Assembly: GCA_017529865.1 (NCBI GenBank)
Contig: JAFXNA010000057.1
Span: 1-34,956, forward strand
Direction: 5' to 3'
Source: Bacteroidaceae bacterium
GTDB lineage: Bacteria; Bacteroidota; Bacteroidia; Bacteroidales; Bacteroidaceae
Length of the DNA stretch: 34,956 bases
Below are positions 7,350 through 16,202 of the stretch, one piece after another. A model generated the notes under the pieces. It had not been told where the DNA came from. It was given only the letters and a program-made list of their open reading frames with translations, and did not search any database. The position numbers were made by a program, and so were the translations under genes. Position 1 is the first letter of the stretch. Each line of letters begins with the position of its first letter.

Positions 7350-8102
7350 GTGTTAGCAAAGAGAATCATACCTTGTCTGGATATCAAAGACGGACAGACC
7401 GTGAAGGGAGTCAACTTCGTGGGTCTGCGTAGTGCAGGCGACCCAATAGAACTGGGTAAAGCGTACAGCGACCAAGGAGCAGACGAACTGGTATATCTCG
7501 ACATCACCGCCAGCCACGAAGGACGTAAGACATTCACAGAACTGGTAGGACGTATCGCTCGGGAAATCAACATCCCTTTCACCGTAGGTGGAGGCATCAA
7601 CGAACTGAGTGATGTGGACCGCCTGCTCAATGCTGGAGCCGACAAGGTAAGTATCAACTCTGCAGCGATTCGCCGCCCAGAACTCATAGACGAGATAGCC
7701 CGCCACTTCGGCAGTCAGGTTTGTGTGGTAGCCATCGACGCCAAGCAAACCGCTCAAGGATGGCGCTGCTTCCTCAACGGAGGACGACTGGAAACCGAGC
7801 GCGACCTGTTTGTATGGGCAAAGGAAGCGAACGACCGCGGTGCAGGTGAGATTCTCTTCACCAGCATGGATCACGACGGGGTGAAGGAAGGATTCGCTAA
7901 CGAGGCACTTGCCTCACTCGCCTCTACCCTATCGATTCCTGTCATCGCCTCAGGAGGTGCAGGACGGATGGAACACTTCAGAGATGCATTCACCGAAGGA
8001 CATGCTGACGCAGCATTGGCAGCGAGTGTGTTCCACTTCGGGGAAATCAGCATCAAGGAACTGAAAGAGTATTTAAGAAAAGAAGGAATTTGTATTAGAT
8101 AA
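7350..8102 (+). CDS. hisF: Imidazole glycerol phosphate synthase, cyclase subunit HisF
   Basis: HisF is the synthase partner of HisH and closes the imidazole ring of IGP. The 250-aa (beta/alpha)8 barrel starts [19 protein letters not shown], with catalytic Asp11. The second acid lies in [11 protein letters not shown], and phosphate loops are at GGGINELSD and [11 protein letters not shown]. The start codon is GTG, fixed by the exact family N-terminus, and it sits at the end of a repeat-filled spacer. Translation initiation may therefore be weaker than for its neighbours. hisIE follows after 3 bp. Confidence 0.96.
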   Translation: MLAKRIIPCLDIKDGQTVKGVNFVGLRSAGDPIELGKAYSDQGADELVYLDITASHEGRKTFTELVGRIAREINIPFTVGGGINELSDVDRLLNAGADKVSINSAAIRRPELIDEIARHFGSQVCVVAIDAKQTAQGWRCFLNGGRLETERDLFVWAKEANDRGAGEILFTSMDHDGVKEGFANEALASLASTLSIPVIASGGAGRMEHFRDAFTEGHADAALAASVFHFGEISIKELKEYLRKEGICIR

Positions 8103-8105
8103 AAT

Positions 8106-8717
8106 ATGAAGATTGATTTTGAGAAGATGGACGGACTGGTTCCTGCAATCATTCAGGATGCCAAGACCCTGAAAGTACTGATGTTGGGCTTCATGAACGA
8201 AGAAGCCTATCAAAAGACAGTGGAGACAGGTAAGGTGACTTTCTGGAGCCGCACGAAGAACCGCTTATGGACAAAAGGTGAGACGAGCGGAAACTTTCTG
8301 AACGTAGTGGATATCAAGAACGACTGTGACAATGACACCTTATTGATAAAGGTGAATCCTGTAGGTCCTGTATGCCACACAGGTGCCGATACCTGTTGGG
8401 AGGAGAAGAATGAGAATCCTATCATGTTCCTTACCGAACTGCAACGTTTCATTGAGAAACGTCATGAGGAGATGCCCGAGGGGTCGTACACCACCAGTCT
8501 GTTCAAGGACGGACTGAGCCGCATGACTCAGAAAGTGGGCGAAGAAGCTGTAGAACTGGTCATCGAGTCAATGAAAGGCGACAACGAACGCATGATATAT
8601 GAAGCATCGGATATGTTCTACCACCTCATCGTACTGCTCACGTCGAAAGGTCTGAGCATCGAGGATATTGCGAAAGAACTGATTGAACGTCACGATCCGA
8701 ACTGGCATAAGCATTGA
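8106..8717 (+). CDS. hisIE: Bifunctional phosphoribosyl-AMP cyclohydrolase / phosphoribosyl-ATP pyrophosphatase
   Basis: This fused enzyme catalyses steps 2 and 3 of histidine synthesis: PR-ATP to PR-AMP by the C-terminal HisE domain, then ring opening to ProFAR by the N-terminal HisI domain. HisI covers roughly residues 1-110, with [18 protein letters not shown], the metal-binding DCDND and the zinc cysteines in CHTGADTCW. HisE follows, with the helical [20 protein letters not shown] motif containing the Mg-binding Glu residues. The 203-aa length fits the bifunctional form. It is the last his gene of the run; hisG, hisD, hisC and hisB must lie elsewhere. The ftsE-like gene starts 5 bp after its stop. 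Confidence 0.95.
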   Translation: MKIDFEKMDGLVPAIIQDAKTLKVLMLGFMNEEAYQKTVETGKVTFWSRTKNRLWTKGETSGNFLNVVDIKNDCDNDTLLIKVNPVGPVCHTGADTCWEEKNENPIMFLTELQRFIEKRHEEMPEGSYTTSLFKDGLSRMTQKVGEEAVELVIESMKGDNERMIYEASDMFYHLIVLLTSKGLSIEDIAKELIERHDPNWHKH

Positions 8718-8722
8718 GAGAT

Positions 8723-9433
8723 ATGTTAATAGAATACAAGCATGTAGACATCTATCAGGAGGTACAGGAAGTACTGGCTGATGTGACCTTCAGCATCGAT
8801 GAAGGTGAATTTGTGTATGTAATCGGTAAGGTAGGCTCAGGAAAAAGCTCGCTGGTCAAGACCCTCTATGGCGAACTGCCTATCCACAGCGGTGAAGCGA
8901 CTGTGATGGAGTTTGATATGGGCACCCTGAAACGCAAAAACCTGCCTAAACTACGCAAACAGCTGGGTGTGATATTCCAGGATTTCCAACTGCTGACTGA
9001 CCGCACCGTAGATGCCAATCTGCGATTCGTGCTTAAAGCAACAGGATGGAAGAACAAGGCAGAAATCAACAACCGCATCGAAGAGGTGCTGGAACTGGTG
9101 GGGATGAGTACGAAAGGCTACAAACTGCCAAGCGAACTATCAGGCGGTGAGCAACAACGTATCGCAATTGCACGCTCCATCCTCAACTATCCGAAACTGA
9201 TACTTGCCGATGAGCCGACAGGTAACCTCGATGCAGAAACCAGCAAACTGATTACCGAACTGCTGCAGAAGATCGTGAAGGAACAGGGTGCTACAGTGGT
9301 AATGATTACCCACAACCTGAACCTGCTGGAAATGTTCCCAGGCAGAGTATTCGAATGTAAGAACAAAGAGCTGAAAGAGATTGATTATGACAGTCTGAAG
9401 GCAGCAGAACAAGAAGTGAACGAACAAGCATAA
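8723..9433 (+). CDS. ftsE: FtsE-like ABC transporter ATP-binding protein
   Basis: A cytoplasmic ATPase of the FtsE/LolD/MacB class, which with the membrane protein FtsX activates cell-wall hydrolases at division. Visible motifs are the Walker A GKVGSGKSS, the Q-loop IFQDFQLL, the ABC signature LSGGEQQR, and the Walker B LILADEPTGNLD with the catalytic Glu, followed by the switch His in MITHN. Length is 236 aa from the ATG at 8723. A TTG at 8714, overlapping the hisIE stop, would add three residues; I prefer the ATG because MLIEYKHVDI matches the usual first strand. No ftsX is next door, which is usual when these genes sit in a metabolic run in Bacteroidota. lysC follows after 12 bp. Confidence 0.87.
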   Translation: MLIEYKHVDIYQEVQEVLADVTFSIDEGEFVYVIGKVGSGKSSLVKTLYGELPIHSGEATVMEFDMGTLKRKNLPKLRKQLGVIFQDFQLLTDRTVDANLRFVLKATGWKNKAEINNRIEEVLELVGMSTKGYKLPSELSGGEQQRIAIARSILNYPKLILADEPTGNLDAETSKLITELLQKIVKEQGATVVMITHNLNLLEMFPGRVFECKNKELKEIDYDSLKAAEQEVNEQA

Positions 9434-9445
9434 GATAAAAAGAAA

Positions 9446-10765
9446 ATGAAAGTACTAAAGTTTGGAGGAACTTCCGTAGGAACACCTCAAAGAATGAAAG
9501 AAGTGGTAAAGCTGATTAACGACGGCGAGCAGAAGATTGTCGTCCTTTCAGCAATGTCGGGTACGACCAACCAACTCTATGAGATTGCCGACTACCTGCA
9601 CAAGAAAAACCCTGTAGGAGCTAACGAAAACATCAACAAGCTCGAAGAGAAGTATCTGCAACACGTAGAAGACCTGTATGCTACCGACGAGTATAAGAAA
9701 CAGGCTACAGACTTTCTGAAAGAGGAGTTCGACTATATCCGCTCATTCACCAAAGGTATCTTCACGATGTTCGAGGAGAAAATCATCGTAGGTCAAGGCG
9801 AAATCCTCAGTACCAACATGGTGACCTTCTACATCAAGGAGCAAGGCATTGATGTGGAACTGCTGCCAGCACTGGAGTTCATGCGTACGGACAAGAACGG
9901 TGAGCCTGACTTGGAATATATCCGCGAGAAACTGAAACTCATCATGGCAGAATGTCCTGACAAGGCTATCTATATCACTCAAGGATTTATCTGTAAGAAC
10001 GCATATGGCGAGGTGGACAACCTGCAACGTGGTGGTTCGGACTATTCAGCATCGCTCATCGGAGCAGCTATCGGTGCGAGCGAAATTCAGATTTGGACCG
10101 ATATCGACGGTATGCACAACAACGACCCACGATTCGTTGACAAGACCTCCCCTATCGACAGTCTCAGCTTTGAAGAAGCATCTGAGTTGGCATACTTCGG
10201 TGCGAAGATTCTTCACCCGACTTGTGTACAGCCGGCTAAGTTCGCAGGTATTCCCGTGAGACTACTCAACACGATGGACCCTACCGCTCCAGGTACCACT
10301 ATCAGCAACAAAACCCATCGCGGCACTATCAAGGCAGTTGCAGCGAAAGACAATATCACAGCCATCAATATCACTTCGAGCCGCATGTTGCTCGCTTACG
10401 GTTTCCTGCGTAAGGTGTTCGAAATCTTCGAAACCTACAAGACCAGTATCGATATGGTGACAACGAGTGAGGTGGGTGTGTCGGTATCGATTGACAACAC
10501 CTCGAACCTGAGCAACATTCTCAACGAACTGAAGAAACTCGGCACAGTAACCGTAGATGTAGATATGTGTATCATCTGTGTGGTAGGTGACCTTGACTGG
10601 CACAACATCGGCTTTGAGTCATTAGCCACAGAAACCATGAAGGAGGTACCTGTACGTATGATCAGTTACGGAGGTAGTAACCACAACATCTCGTTCCTCG
10701 TAGCAGCTGCTGACAAGCAAAAAGCACTGCAATCGCTGAGCAACCACCTGTTCAACAACAAATAA
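9446..10765 (+). CDS. lysC: Monofunctional aspartate kinase
   Basis: Phosphorylates L-aspartate, the entry step to lysine, DAP, threonine and methionine. The kinase domain starts MKVLKFGGTSVGT and includes GGSDYSASLIGAAI and the FEEASELAYFGAKILHP helix that contacts aspartate and ATP. Two C-terminal ACT repeats (from about 300) bind the allosteric amino acid; one is seen in AINITSSRMLLAYGFLRKVF and VTTSEVGVSVSID. The 439-aa length and the absence of a homoserine dehydrogenase domain mark it as monofunctional. Its neighbour lysA, the last enzyme of the lysine route, suggests this isozyme mainly serves DAP and lysine. I see no lysine riboswitch upstream; it is part of the run from hisH. Confidence 0.95.
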   Translation: MKVLKFGGTSVGTPQRMKEVVKLINDGEQKIVVLSAMSGTTNQLYEIADYLHKKNPVGANENINKLEEKYLQHVEDLYATDEYKKQATDFLKEEFDYIRSFTKGIFTMFEEKIIVGQGEILSTNMVTFYIKEQGIDVELLPALEFMRTDKNGEPDLEYIREKLKLIMAECPDKAIYITQGFICKNAYGEVDNLQRGGSDYSASLIGAAIGASEIQIWTDIDGMHNNDPRFVDKTSPIDSLSFEEASELAYFGAKILHPTCVQPAKFAGIPVRLLNTMDPTAPGTTISNKTHRGTIKAVAAKDNITAINITSSRMLLAYGFLRKVFEIFETYKTSIDMVTTSEVGVSVSIDNTSNLSNILNELKKLGTVTVDVDMCIICVVGDLDWHNIGFESLATETMKEVPVRMISYGGSNHNISFLVAAADKQKALQSLSNHLFNNK

Positions 10766-10798
10766 CACACAACATCAAACCATACAACACAACAACAC

Positions 10799-11965
10799 AT
10801 GACACAGACATTCCCAGTAGACGCACTGAAAACAAAGGCTACACCTTATTATTATTATAATACGCAATTGCTGAAAGATACATTGACGGCGATGAAGCAG
10901 GCAATGAGTGGCCACGATAATTATTTCATGCATTATGCCATCAAGGCAAATGCCAACCCTATCGTACTGAAACCGATACAGGAGGCGGGAGTGGGAATCG
11001 ACTGTGTGAGTGGCGGAGAAATCGAAGCAGCCCTCCAGGCTGGCTTCCCTGCCAGCAGCATCATGTTTGCAGGAGTTGGTAAAGCCGACTGGGAGATAGA
11101 AATGGGTATCGATAGCGGCATCCGTTGTTTCAACGTGGAAAGTATTCCCGAACTGAAAGTCCTCAACGACATTGCTCAACGTAAAGAGAAAGTGGTTGAC
11201 ATCTGTCTGCGCATCAATCCAAACGTAGGAGCACACACACATGCCAACATTACAACCGGATTGTCGGAAAACAAGTTCGGCATTGATATGGCTCACATGT
11301 TCGATGTGATACGTCTGACGGAGCAGATGAGCAACATCAATTTGCTAGGTCTTCACTTTCACATTGGTAGTCAGATACTCGATATGGGCGACTTCATCGC
11401 ATTGTGTGAACGTGTGAACGAGTTGCAAGATCAACTCGATGCACAAGGCATCCGTGTTAAGATAATCGATGTAGGTGGTGGACTAGGTGTTGACTACGAT
11501 GATCCATTGGGAAACCCGATACCGGCAATGAAGGAGTTCTTCGATGTGTACAACCAACACTTGAAATTGAGAGAAGGTCAGGAATTGCACTTCGAACTGG
11601 GACGAGCCATCGTGGCACAGTGCGGAAGCCTAATTACCAAGGTGTTGTATGTGAAAGATAATACGAACAAGAAGTTTGCCATCGTAGATGCAGGATTCAC
11701 GGAGTTGATTCGTCCTGCCTTGTATGGAGCACATCATAAGATCATCAATCTCACGAGCGACGAACCACTCGACACATACGATGTGGTTGGACCCATCTGC
11801 GAATCGAGCGACACCTTCGATACAGATATACAACTGAATGGGGCTAAGCGAGGAGACCTGTTGGCGATACTCAGTGCGGGCGCATACGGAGAATCGATGG
11901 CATCCTGCTATAATTGCAGGAAACTGCCGAAAGGATACGCAATAGAAGACATAATGGCAGAATGA
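10799..11965 (+). CDS. lysA: Diaminopimelate decarboxylase
   Basis: Converts meso-DAP to L-lysine with PLP. The N-terminal alanine-racemase-type barrel carries the Schiff-base lysine Lys49 in HYAIKANANP. The Gly-rich phosphate loop is DVGGGLGVDY, and the C-terminal beta domain has GPICESSDTF with the cysteine that reaches the active site across the dimer. The substrate loop reads ELGRAIVAQ rather than the commoner EPGR, which I take as lineage variation. The 388-aa length is slightly short compared with the roughly 420 aa of E. coli. A 33-bp AC-rich spacer separates it from lysC; no terminator intervenes. Confidence 0.95.
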   Translation: MTQTFPVDALKTKATPYYYYNTQLLKDTLTAMKQAMSGHDNYFMHYAIKANANPIVLKPIQEAGVGIDCVSGGEIEAALQAGFPASSIMFAGVGKADWEIEMGIDSGIRCFNVESIPELKVLNDIAQRKEKVVDICLRINPNVGAHTHANITTGLSENKFGIDMAHMFDVIRLTEQMSNINLLGLHFHIGSQILDMGDFIALCERVNELQDQLDAQGIRVKIIDVGGGLGVDYDDPLGNPIPAMKEFFDVYNQHLKLREGQELHFELGRAIVAQCGSLITKVLYVKDNTNKKFAIVDAGFTELIRPALYGAHHKIINLTSDEPLDTYDVVGPICESSDTFDTDIQLNGAKRGDLLAILSAGAYGESMASCYNCRKLPKGYAIEDIMAE

Positions 11966-11980
11966 CGGACAAAACGTTGA

Positions 11981-12006
11981 TTGGCATCAGTTTTGCGTAT
12001 AGCCTT
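11981..12006 (+). promoter_or_regulatory. Weak candidate promoter upstream of grpE
   Basis: TTGG (11981-11984) precedes TAGCCTTT near 12000, only a loose match to TAnnTTTG. The 64-bp spacer between lysA and grpE is the most likely place for a separate chaperone promoter, but the evidence is thin. Confidence 0.25.
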
Positions 12007-12029
12007 TCAGAACCAATTTATGATACATT

Positions 12030-12581
12030 ATGAAAGAAAAAGAAGAAATAAAGAAAGATGTTGACACTGCTGATAATGAGGAAACTCAAACAGCAGAAGA
12101 AACTACTGAAATCCCTGTAGAAGGAGAAAAGACCGACTTGGAAAAAGCCAACGAGAAGATAGCAGAGTTGGAAGACAAGTATCTGCGTCAGGTGGCTGAG
12201 TTCGACAACTATCGTCGACGTGTCATGAAAGAGAAGGCAGAACTGATTCTCAATGGAGGAGAAAAGGTCCTCACAGAAATCCTTCCAATCGTAGATGACT
12301 TGGAGCGTGCCGAACAGCAGATGGAGCAGATGACGGATGTGGATGCCGTAAAGAAAGGCGTAGAACTCATCATTGACAAGTTCATCAAGTTCCTCAATTC
12401 ACAAGGCGTGAAAGAGATAGACACCAAAGATCAGGACTTCGATGTGAACTATCATGAAGCTATCACGATGGTGCCCAGTCAGACTGACGAACAGAAGGGG
12501 AAAGTGATTGACTGTGTGACAAAGGGCTATACCCTGAACGACAAAGTCATCAGATATGCAAAAGTAGTAGTTGCCAACTAA
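12030..12581 (+). CDS. grpE: Nucleotide exchange factor GrpE
   Basis: GrpE releases ADP from DnaK and works as a dimer. The N-terminal ~45 residues are acidic and disordered (many Glu, Asp, Thr). A long heptad-patterned helix then spans about 45-110, containing ELEDKYLRQVAEFDNYRRR, the family's dimerisation signature. The C-terminal beta-wing domain includes FDVNYHEAITMVPS and the terminal GYTLNDKVIRYAKVVV. At 183 aa it has normal length. dnaJ follows after 9 bp, forming a two-gene chaperone unit. DnaK is not in the window. No CIRCE or other heat-shock operator is seen upstream. Confidence 0.96.
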   Translation: MKEKEEIKKDVDTADNEETQTAEETTEIPVEGEKTDLEKANEKIAELEDKYLRQVAEFDNYRRRVMKEKAELILNGGEKVLTEILPIVDDLERAEQQMEQMTDVDAVKKGVELIIDKFIKFLNSQGVKEIDTKDQDFDVNYHEAITMVPSQTDEQKGKVIDCVTKGYTLNDKVIRYAKVVVAN

Positions 12582-12590
12582 ACAGACAAT

Positions 12591-13754
12591 ATGGCGAAAA
12601 GAGACTATTATGAAGTGCTGGGAGTAGACAAAAGTGCCAGTGCTGAAGAAATAAAGAAAGCCTATAAGCAGATGGCTATCAAGTATCACCCGGACCGAAA
12701 CCCGGGTGATAAGGAAGCCGAAACAAAATTCAAGGAAGCAGCCGAAGCATACGATGTTCTTCGTGACCCTGACAAACGTCAGCGTTACGATCAATTTGGT
12801 TTTGAGGGTGTCAGCGGTGCTGGCGGCTTCAATGCACAAAGCATGAACATGGACGACATCTTCTCGATGTTTGGCGATATGTTCGAAGGAATGGGCTTCG
12901 GAGGAGGCTTCAGCGGTTTTGGAGGTTTTGGCGGAAATAGTCGTGGCAGCAAACCCGTCTATAAAGGCCAAGACCAACGACTGAAGGTTGACCTGACTCT
13001 CAACGAAATCGTTAACGGTACAACCAAGAAATTCAGATTGAGAAAACATGTCACCTGTACACATTGTCATGGCACAGGGTCGGAAGACGGAAGCACAACC
13101 ACATGTCTAACCTGTAAGGGTACGGGCTATGTTATCAAGACCCAACAGAGTTTCCTAGGTATGATGCGCACCCAAAGTGTGTGTCCAGAATGTCATGGAG
13201 AAGGTATTGTCATCAAGAACAAATGTACACAATGTGGTGGTGAAGGTATCGTGATGGGCGAAGAAATCGTGGAGGTGAACTTCCCAGCCGGACTGGCCAA
13301 CGACATGGTGCTCAATGTGTCAGGCAAAGGTGGCGCTGGACGTAGAGGAGGTGTGAATGGCGACTTGCACATTATGATTCATGAGTTGGAAGACGATAAA
13401 CTCGTCAGAGACGGCAACGACTTGGTGTACAATCTGATTCTACCAATTCCTACTGCCATTCTCGGTGGTTCGGTAGAAGTACCAACCGTAGATGGTGCAG
13501 CAAAAATCACAATTCCGCAAGGCACACAACCAGGTACCGTCCTCCGTCTGAGAGGGAAAGGAATTCCACAGGTGCAAGGCTACAACAAAGGGCAGAGAGG
13601 AGATGAGGTCATCAATATCAGTGTCTACATGCCAGAAACGCTGAATAAGGAGGAGAAGGAAATGGTGCAGAAGATGGCAAACAGCGAGAACTTTATGCCA
13701 ACAGAGAGTATCAAAGAAAAAATCATGAGGAAATTCAAAGCCATCTTTGATTAA
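12591..13754 (+). CDS. dnaJ: Chaperone DnaJ (type I Hsp40)
   Basis: DnaJ delivers unfolded clients to DnaK and stimulates its ATPase. Domains in order: the J domain (residues 4-70) with the HPD tripeptide in KYHPDRNPG; a Gly/Phe linker (about 75-120, [14 protein letters not shown]); a zinc finger with four Cys motifs ([32 protein letters not shown]); then two beta-barrel client-binding domains. The 387-aa length is standard. All catalytic and zinc residues are present. folC starts 1 bp after the stop, so the chaperone pair is translationally close to a folate gene. Confidence 0.97.
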   Translation: MAKRDYYEVLGVDKSASAEEIKKAYKQMAIKYHPDRNPGDKEAETKFKEAAEAYDVLRDPDKRQRYDQFGFEGVSGAGGFNAQSMNMDDIFSMFGDMFEGMGFGGGFSGFGGFGGNSRGSKPVYKGQDQRLKVDLTLNEIVNGTTKKFRLRKHVTCTHCHGTGSEDGSTTTCLTCKGTGYVIKTQQSFLGMMRTQSVCPECHGEGIVIKNKCTQCGGEGIVMGEEIVEVNFPAGLANDMVLNVSGKGGAGRRGGVNGDLHIMIHELEDDKLVRDGNDLVYNLILPIPTAILGGSVEVPTVDGAAKITIPQGTQPGTVLRLRGKGIPQVQGYNKGQRGDEVINISVYMPETLNKEEKEMVQKMANSENFMPTESIKEKIMRKFKAIFD

Positions 13755-13755
13755 C

Positions 13756-15006
13756 ATGCCTAAGTTCGAACAATATACAGATTATTTGTTTTCTCAAGTC
13801 CCCATGTTTCAAAACGTAGGAAGCCAAGCCTACAAGGAAGGACTTGAGAACACGCATATTCTGGACGAACATTTCGGACATCCACACACAAAGTTTCGTA
13901 CGATTCATATTGCAGGAACCAACGGAAAAGGTTCGTGCTCACATACCATTGCATCCGTTCTTCAAGAGGCTGGCTATAAGGTTGGCCTGTTTACATCTCC
14001 CCATCTCACAGACTTCAAAGAACGAATTCGTGTGAACGGAAAGATGATTTCCGAACAGTACGTGATGGATTTTATCGATCAAGAACGAAGTTTCTTTGAA
14101 CCGCTCTACCCAACTTTCTTTGAACTGACAACTGCAATGGCGTTCAATTATTTTGCAGAACAGAAAGTGGATGTAGCTGTGGTGGAAGTCGGCCTTGGGG
14201 GAAGACTGGACTGTACAAACATCATTACACCTGATTTGTGCGTCATCACCAATATCAGTTTCGATCATGTGCAATATCTGGGTGACACATTAGCCAAGAT
14301 TGCCGGGGAGAAAGCTGGAATCATTAAGCCACACGTTCCTGTTGTGATTGGTGAAGGACACGAAGAAACAACACCCGTCTTCCTTGCAAAAGCAAAAGAA
14401 GTAGAAGCAGATATTTTCTTTGCTGAACAATTCCAACCAGAGGAATCATACCCATACGAACTGACAGGATTGTATCAAGCGAAGAACAAACAGACGTCAC
14501 TCTGTGCGATATCACAACTCATAAGAATCGGTTACCACATCAGCTCAGAGGATATCCGCAAAGGATTGCTGCATGTGTGTCGTAATACAGGACTAAGAGG
14601 CAGATGGCATATCATTCAACACCACCCTACCGTTATTTGTGATACAGGACATAATGTAGGTGGTATTACCTACACGGCCCAACAACTCAAGGAGCAGAAA
14701 TGCAAAACACTCCGAATCGTGTTTGGAATGGTGAGCGATAAAGACATCAACAGCGTACTTGAACTGATGCCCAAAAATGCGGTTTACTATTTCTGCCAAG
14801 CAAGCGTGAAACGAGCAATGCCACACAACGAACTGAAAAAACTGGCAAAACAACACGGATTATCAGGATATTCTTATAAAACAGTGGAAAACGCTTATAA
14901 AAAAGCGATGAAACAAGCCGATGCCAAAGATGTCATTTTTGTCGGTGGAAGTACATTCGTAGTTGCAGATTTCCTTAATTATAGAGAAAAAAACATGCTT
15001 TTATGA
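13756..15006 (+). CDS. folC: Folylpolyglutamate / dihydrofolate synthase FolC
   Basis: Adds glutamate to dihydropteroate and/or folates, retaining them in the cell. It belongs to the Mur-ligase ATPase family: the P-loop GTNGKGSCSHT lies near residue 55, followed by GLFTSPHL, the VVEVGLGGRLDCTN metal-binding segment and DHVQYLGDT. The C-terminal domain has CDTGHNVGG and IVFGMVSDKD. Length is 416 aa from the ATG at 13756. An in-frame TTG at 13747 would overlap dnaJ and add three residues; the ATG is better. Whether it has both activities cannot be told from motifs alone. An 86-bp AT-rich spacer with a new promoter follows. Confidence 0.93.
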   Translation: MPKFEQYTDYLFSQVPMFQNVGSQAYKEGLENTHILDEHFGHPHTKFRTIHIAGTNGKGSCSHTIASVLQEAGYKVGLFTSPHLTDFKERIRVNGKMISEQYVMDFIDQERSFFEPLYPTFFELTTAMAFNYFAEQKVDVAVVEVGLGGRLDCTNIITPDLCVITNISFDHVQYLGDTLAKIAGEKAGIIKPHVPVVIGEGHEETTPVFLAKAKEVEADIFFAEQFQPEESYPYELTGLYQAKNKQTSLCAISQLIRIGYHISSEDIRKGLLHVCRNTGLRGRWHIIQHHPTVICDTGHNVGGITYTAQQLKEQKCKTLRIVFGMVSDKDINSVLELMPKNAVYYFCQASVKRAMPHNELKKLAKQHGLSGYSYKTVENAYKKAMKQADAKDVIFVGGSTFVVADFLNYREKNMLL

Positions 15007-15023
15007 ATTTCATTGCGAAATTA

Positions 15024-15055
15024 TTTGCATATTTGAAAAAAAAGCACTTTATTTG
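15024..15055 (+). promoter_or_regulatory. Promoter of the galM-galK unit
   Basis: TTTG (15024-15027) is followed after 20 bp by TTTATTTG (15048-15055), one mismatch from TAnnTTTG. The predicted leader is about 30 nt. The preceding genes run in the same direction and no terminator hairpin is seen between folC and galM. Confidence 0.55.
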
Positions 15056-15092
15056 CAATAAATTCATTGACTAACAATAATTCCTTTCTCAA

Positions 15093-16181
15093 ATGAGCGA
15101 AAACATAACAAAAAACCTATCGGGTCTGAAAAGAGAGGATTTCCAAACAGAAATCCAAGGAAAAAGAACAGATTTGTTTATCTTACGTAACACTAAAGGT
15201 TACGAAGTTGCTATAACCAATTATGGTGGCGCAATGGTTGCCATTATGGTACCCGACCGTAATGGAAATGTTGCTAACGTCATCATGGGTCACGACAACA
15301 TCAACGATGTTGTGAACAAACCAGAGCCATTCCTCAGTACGCTTATCGGTCGTTATGGAAACCGTATCTGTAAAGGACGTTTCTCTTTAGACGGTAAAGA
15401 ATACACACTGGCTCTCAATAATGGTGAAAACTCCCTGCATGGAGGTCCTACAGGTTTCCATGCCAGAGTATGGGATGCTAAACAAATCGATGAACAGACA
15501 TTAGAGTTGCATTATACAGCAGCAGATATGGAGGAGGGGTTCCCAGGTAAGTTAGATGTAACAGTGATTTACCAATTCAATGACGACAATGCGTTGGTCA
15601 TTGACTATAAGGCTACAACAGACAAAAAGACTGTTGTAAACCTCACCAATCATGGTTACTTCGCCCTTGCAGGTATTGCCGACCCAACGCCTGTAATCGA
15701 CGACCTCATCTGCGAAATCAATGCCGACCATTATATTCCAATCGATGAGACTGCCATTCCATTGGGACCAATCGCACCAGTAGCGGGTACCCCATTTGAC
15801 TTCCGCAAACCAAAACCTGTAGGTCAGGACATCGATGCCGATGATGTTCAAATTAAGAACGGTGCAGGCTATGACCATTGTTACGTACTGAACAAGAAAG
15901 AAGTTGGCGAACTCAGTTTCGCTGCAAAGATTACAGAACCCCATTCAGGTAGAACAATGGAGGTATATACCACTGAACCAGGTGTACAATGTTATTCAGA
16001 CAACTGGGGAAGCGGTCAGAAGGGAACTCATGGAGCTACGTATCCACGCAGAAGTGCTATCTGCTTCGAAGCACAGCATTTCCCAGACAGTCCAAACCGC
16101 CCATACTACCCTTCTGTTGTTCTTTGTCCTGGAGAGACTTACACACAGAAGACCATCTATAAATTCGGAACAGATAATTAA
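15093..16181 (+). CDS. galM: Cytosolic aldose 1-epimerase (mutarotase)
   Basis: Interconverts alpha and beta anomers of galactose and related aldoses, feeding alpha-galactose to GalK. Family signatures are NYGGAMVAIMVPDRNG, GRYGNRICKGRFSLDG, NSLHGGPTGFHARVW with the conserved His, NLTNHGYFAL with the acid His, and near the C-terminus FEAQHFPDSPNRP with the catalytic Glu. There is no signal peptide, so it is cytoplasmic. At 362 aa it has the family length. galK starts 21 bp downstream, making a clear two-gene unit. A paralogue with a lipoprotein signal lies at 17603. The two share the same order of motifs and an N-terminal LSGL-x-x-x-DF segment. Confidence 0.94.
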   Translation: MSENITKNLSGLKREDFQTEIQGKRTDLFILRNTKGYEVAITNYGGAMVAIMVPDRNGNVANVIMGHDNINDVVNKPEPFLSTLIGRYGNRICKGRFSLDGKEYTLALNNGENSLHGGPTGFHARVWDAKQIDEQTLELHYTAADMEEGFPGKLDVTVIYQFNDDNALVIDYKATTDKKTVVNLTNHGYFALAGIADPTPVIDDLICEINADHYIPIDETAIPLGPIAPVAGTPFDFRKPKPVGQDIDADDVQIKNGAGYDHCYVLNKKEVGELSFAAKITEPHSGRTMEVYTTEPGVQCYSDNWGSGQKGTHGATYPRRSAICFEAQHFPDSPNRPYYPSVVLCPGETYTQKTIYKFGTDN

Positions 16182-16202
16182 TAATTTTAAACACTAAGAA
16201 AT

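Noticed and set aside
9434..9445. Lysine riboswitch before lysC
   Set aside because: The spacer from the ftsE-like gene is only 12 bp, and no leader structure is possible.
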